This document shows, piece by piece, positions 4,770 through 5,705 of a DNA stretch of 5,705 bases. The DNA comes from an uncultured Clostridia bacterium (GTDB taxonomy: Bacteria > Bacillota_A > Clostridia > Christensenellales > CAG-138), in contig CAMYWS010000083.1 in NCBI GenBank assembly GCA_947302865.1, forward strand, positions 1 to 5,705. The letters run 5' to 3'. The notes below the pieces were generated by a model. It saw only the letters and a list, made by a program, of their open reading frames with translations. It made no database searches and had not been told where the DNA came from. Within the stretch, counting starts at the first letter, position 1. Each line of letters starts with the position of its first letter. The position numbers and the translations under genes are program-made.

Positions 4770-5705
4770 TCCGAACGCCCCTGAACACCATACCGCCCGT
4801 ATCGGCGGAAGAAATGAAAGCCCGCGGAATCGCCGGGCTTGATTTTGTTTACGTGAGCGGCGACGCGTACATTGACCATCCGAGCTTCGGTACGGCGATC
4901 ATCGCGCGGGTGCTGCAGAGTCACGGGTATTCGGTGGGCATCCTTGCACAGCCGGACTGGCACGATATCGAAGCGTTCAGAAGCATGGGCAAGCCGCGCC
5001 TTGCGTTTCTCGTCTCCGCGGGCAACCTTGATTCGATGGTCGATCATTATACCGCCGCCAAAAGACGCAGAAGCGACGACGCATATACCCCGGGCGGCAG
5101 GGCGGGCAAACGTCCCGACCGCGCCGTGATCGTGTACGCAAACCGATGCCGCGAAGCGTTCCCGCACGTGCCGGTGCTGATCGGCGGCATCGAAGCAAGT
5201 CTTCGCCGTTTTGCGCATTATGATTACTGGGACGACCGCGTACGGCACTCGATCCTGTATGACGCCGGCGCGGATATTCTGATGTACGGCATGGGCGAGC
5301 GCAGCGTCGCGGCGATCGCGGACGCGCTGAACGCCGGAATTCCCGTGCACGAGATCCGCGGTATTCCCGGAACGTGCTTTCGCGTCAACGACCCCGGCGA
5401 GGTCCCGGACGCGGTCATGCTGCCGTCATACAGCGAGGTCGCGGGGGACAAACGCAAATATGCGGAGGCGTTTAAGCTCCAGTTTGAAGAACAGGACGCG
5501 ATCCGCGGAAGACGCCTGATACAGCCGCACGAAAAGGGGTATCTGGTGCAGAATCCGCCGCAGCCGCCGCTGTCCGCCGAGGAGATGGACGCGGTGTACG
5601 CGCTGCCGTTTACACGCCGCCCGCATCCTTCTTACAGGGAGCCGATCCCGGCGATCGACGAGGTGAAGTTTTCGATCACGTCCTGCCGCGGATGCTTCGG
5701 CGGCT
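4766..5705 (+). CDS. YgiQ family radical SAM protein (UPF0313), N-terminal part; 3' end outside window
   Basis: The first 313 codons of a protein matching the YgiQ/UPF0313 family are present, with no stop codon. The stretches GDAYIDHPSFGTAI (32-45), the glutamine-containing ILAQPDW (about 58-64), DDAYTPGG, AGKRPDRAVIVYANR, VLIGGIEASLRR and FAHYDYWDDRVRHSIL correspond closely to E. coli YgiQ. This part is the radical SAM N-terminal domain (PF08497 type), which resembles a Rossmann-like fold. The window ends in RGCFGG at 308-313, so C310 is the first cysteine of the CxxxCxxC motif that binds the 4Fe-4S cluster, and the next base (T) begins the expected second cysteine codon. Family members run to about 600-750 residues. 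The enzyme's reaction and substrate are not established. It starts at GTG with a 4-nt overlap with the upstream gene, making it the last visible member of the operon. Met17 is too far in to be a better start. Confidence 0.93.
   Translation, partial: MIRTPLNTIPPVSAEEMKARGIAGLDFVYVSGDAYIDHPSFGTAIIARVLQSHGYSVGILAQPDWHDIEAFRSMGKPRLAFLVSAGNLDSMVDHYTAAKRRRSDDAYTPGGRAGKRPDRAVIVYANRCREAFPHVPVLIGGIEASLRRFAHYDYWDDRVRHSILYDAGADILMYGMGERSVAAIADALNAGIPVHEIRGIPGTCFRVNDPGEVPDAVMLPSYSEVAGDKRKYAEAFKLQFEEQDAIRGRRLIQPHEKGYLVQNPPQPPLSAEEMDAVYALPFTRRPHPSYREPIPAIDEVKFSITSCRGCFGG
4818..4850 (+). terminator. Terminator-like hairpin inside the first codons of the YgiQ-like gene
   Basis: AAGCCCG (4818-4824) pairs with CGGGCTT (4834-4840). 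With one bulged C (4833) two more pairs form and the loop becomes GAAT. The T-rich run GATTTTGTTT (4841-4850) follows at once, as in intrinsic terminators. It lies within codons 18-28 of ygiQ, where the protein still aligns with the family, so it is coding sequence as well. It may attenuate transcription at the end of the division module or be chance. Confidence 0.4.

Noticed and set aside
4793..4808. Short inverted repeat CCGCC/GGCGG near the start of ygiQ
   Set aside because: Only five base pairs with no T-run; expected by chance in GC-rich coding DNA.
4373..5350. Minus-strand open frame opposite divIVA and ygiQ
   Set aside because: The + strand encodes conserved DivIVA and YgiQ motifs here; the antisense product has no recognisable features.

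Overview
The window is a compact stretch of chromosomal housekeeping DNA in which all seven genes lie on the + strand. The combination of polynucleotide phosphorylase followed by an M16 peptidase, and of YggS, SepF and a DivIVA-domain protein in a row, is typical of Gram-positive Firmicutes, most likely Clostridia. The DNA is visibly GC-rich and codons end mostly in G or C, so a GC-rich clostridial lineage (for example a Christensenellales-type gut bacterium) is a reasonable but low-confidence guess. No tRNA, rRNA, CRISPR array, insertion sequence or phage gene was seen.

Layout: (1) 1-434 is the 3' end of pnp (KH and S1 RNA-binding domains). (2) 435-495 is the only real intergenic gap. It holds a strong hairpin resembling an intrinsic terminator or attenuator, then the Shine-Dalgarno (SD) site of the next gene. 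(3) 496-1779 is an M16B zinc peptidase of the YmxG/MlpA type. (4) 1769-2155 is an all-alpha dimeric dUTPase-type pyrophosphatase. (5) 2130-3353 is a membrane-anchored HlyD-like adaptor protein. (6) 3353-4060 is YggS, the PLP-homeostasis protein. (7) 4053-4484 is SepF, the FtsZ membrane anchor. (8) 4491-4769 is a very short DivIVA-domain protein. (9) 4766-5705 is the 5' part of a YgiQ-type radical SAM protein, cut by the window end inside its iron-sulfur motif.

From the M16 gene onward the junctions are overlaps of 11, 26, 1 and 8 nt, a 6-nt gap, and a 4-nt overlap. This points to one translationally coupled operon. It joins RNA turnover and nucleotide-pool sanitation upstream to a cell-division module (yggS-sepF-divIVA) downstream. 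Compared with the Bacillus subtilis order (ylmE-sepF-ylmG-ylmH-divIVA), ylmG and ylmH are absent between sepF and divIVA.

I do not see a clearly novel system. The points worth a second look are the pnp/M16 hairpin, a terminator-like hairpin inside the start of ygiQ, an AT-rich patch with a near-consensus promoter inside yggS, the in-frame and SD-less sepF/divIVA junction, the minimal DivIVA protein with altered membrane-tip residues, and an orphan HlyD-like protein sitting in a division operon.
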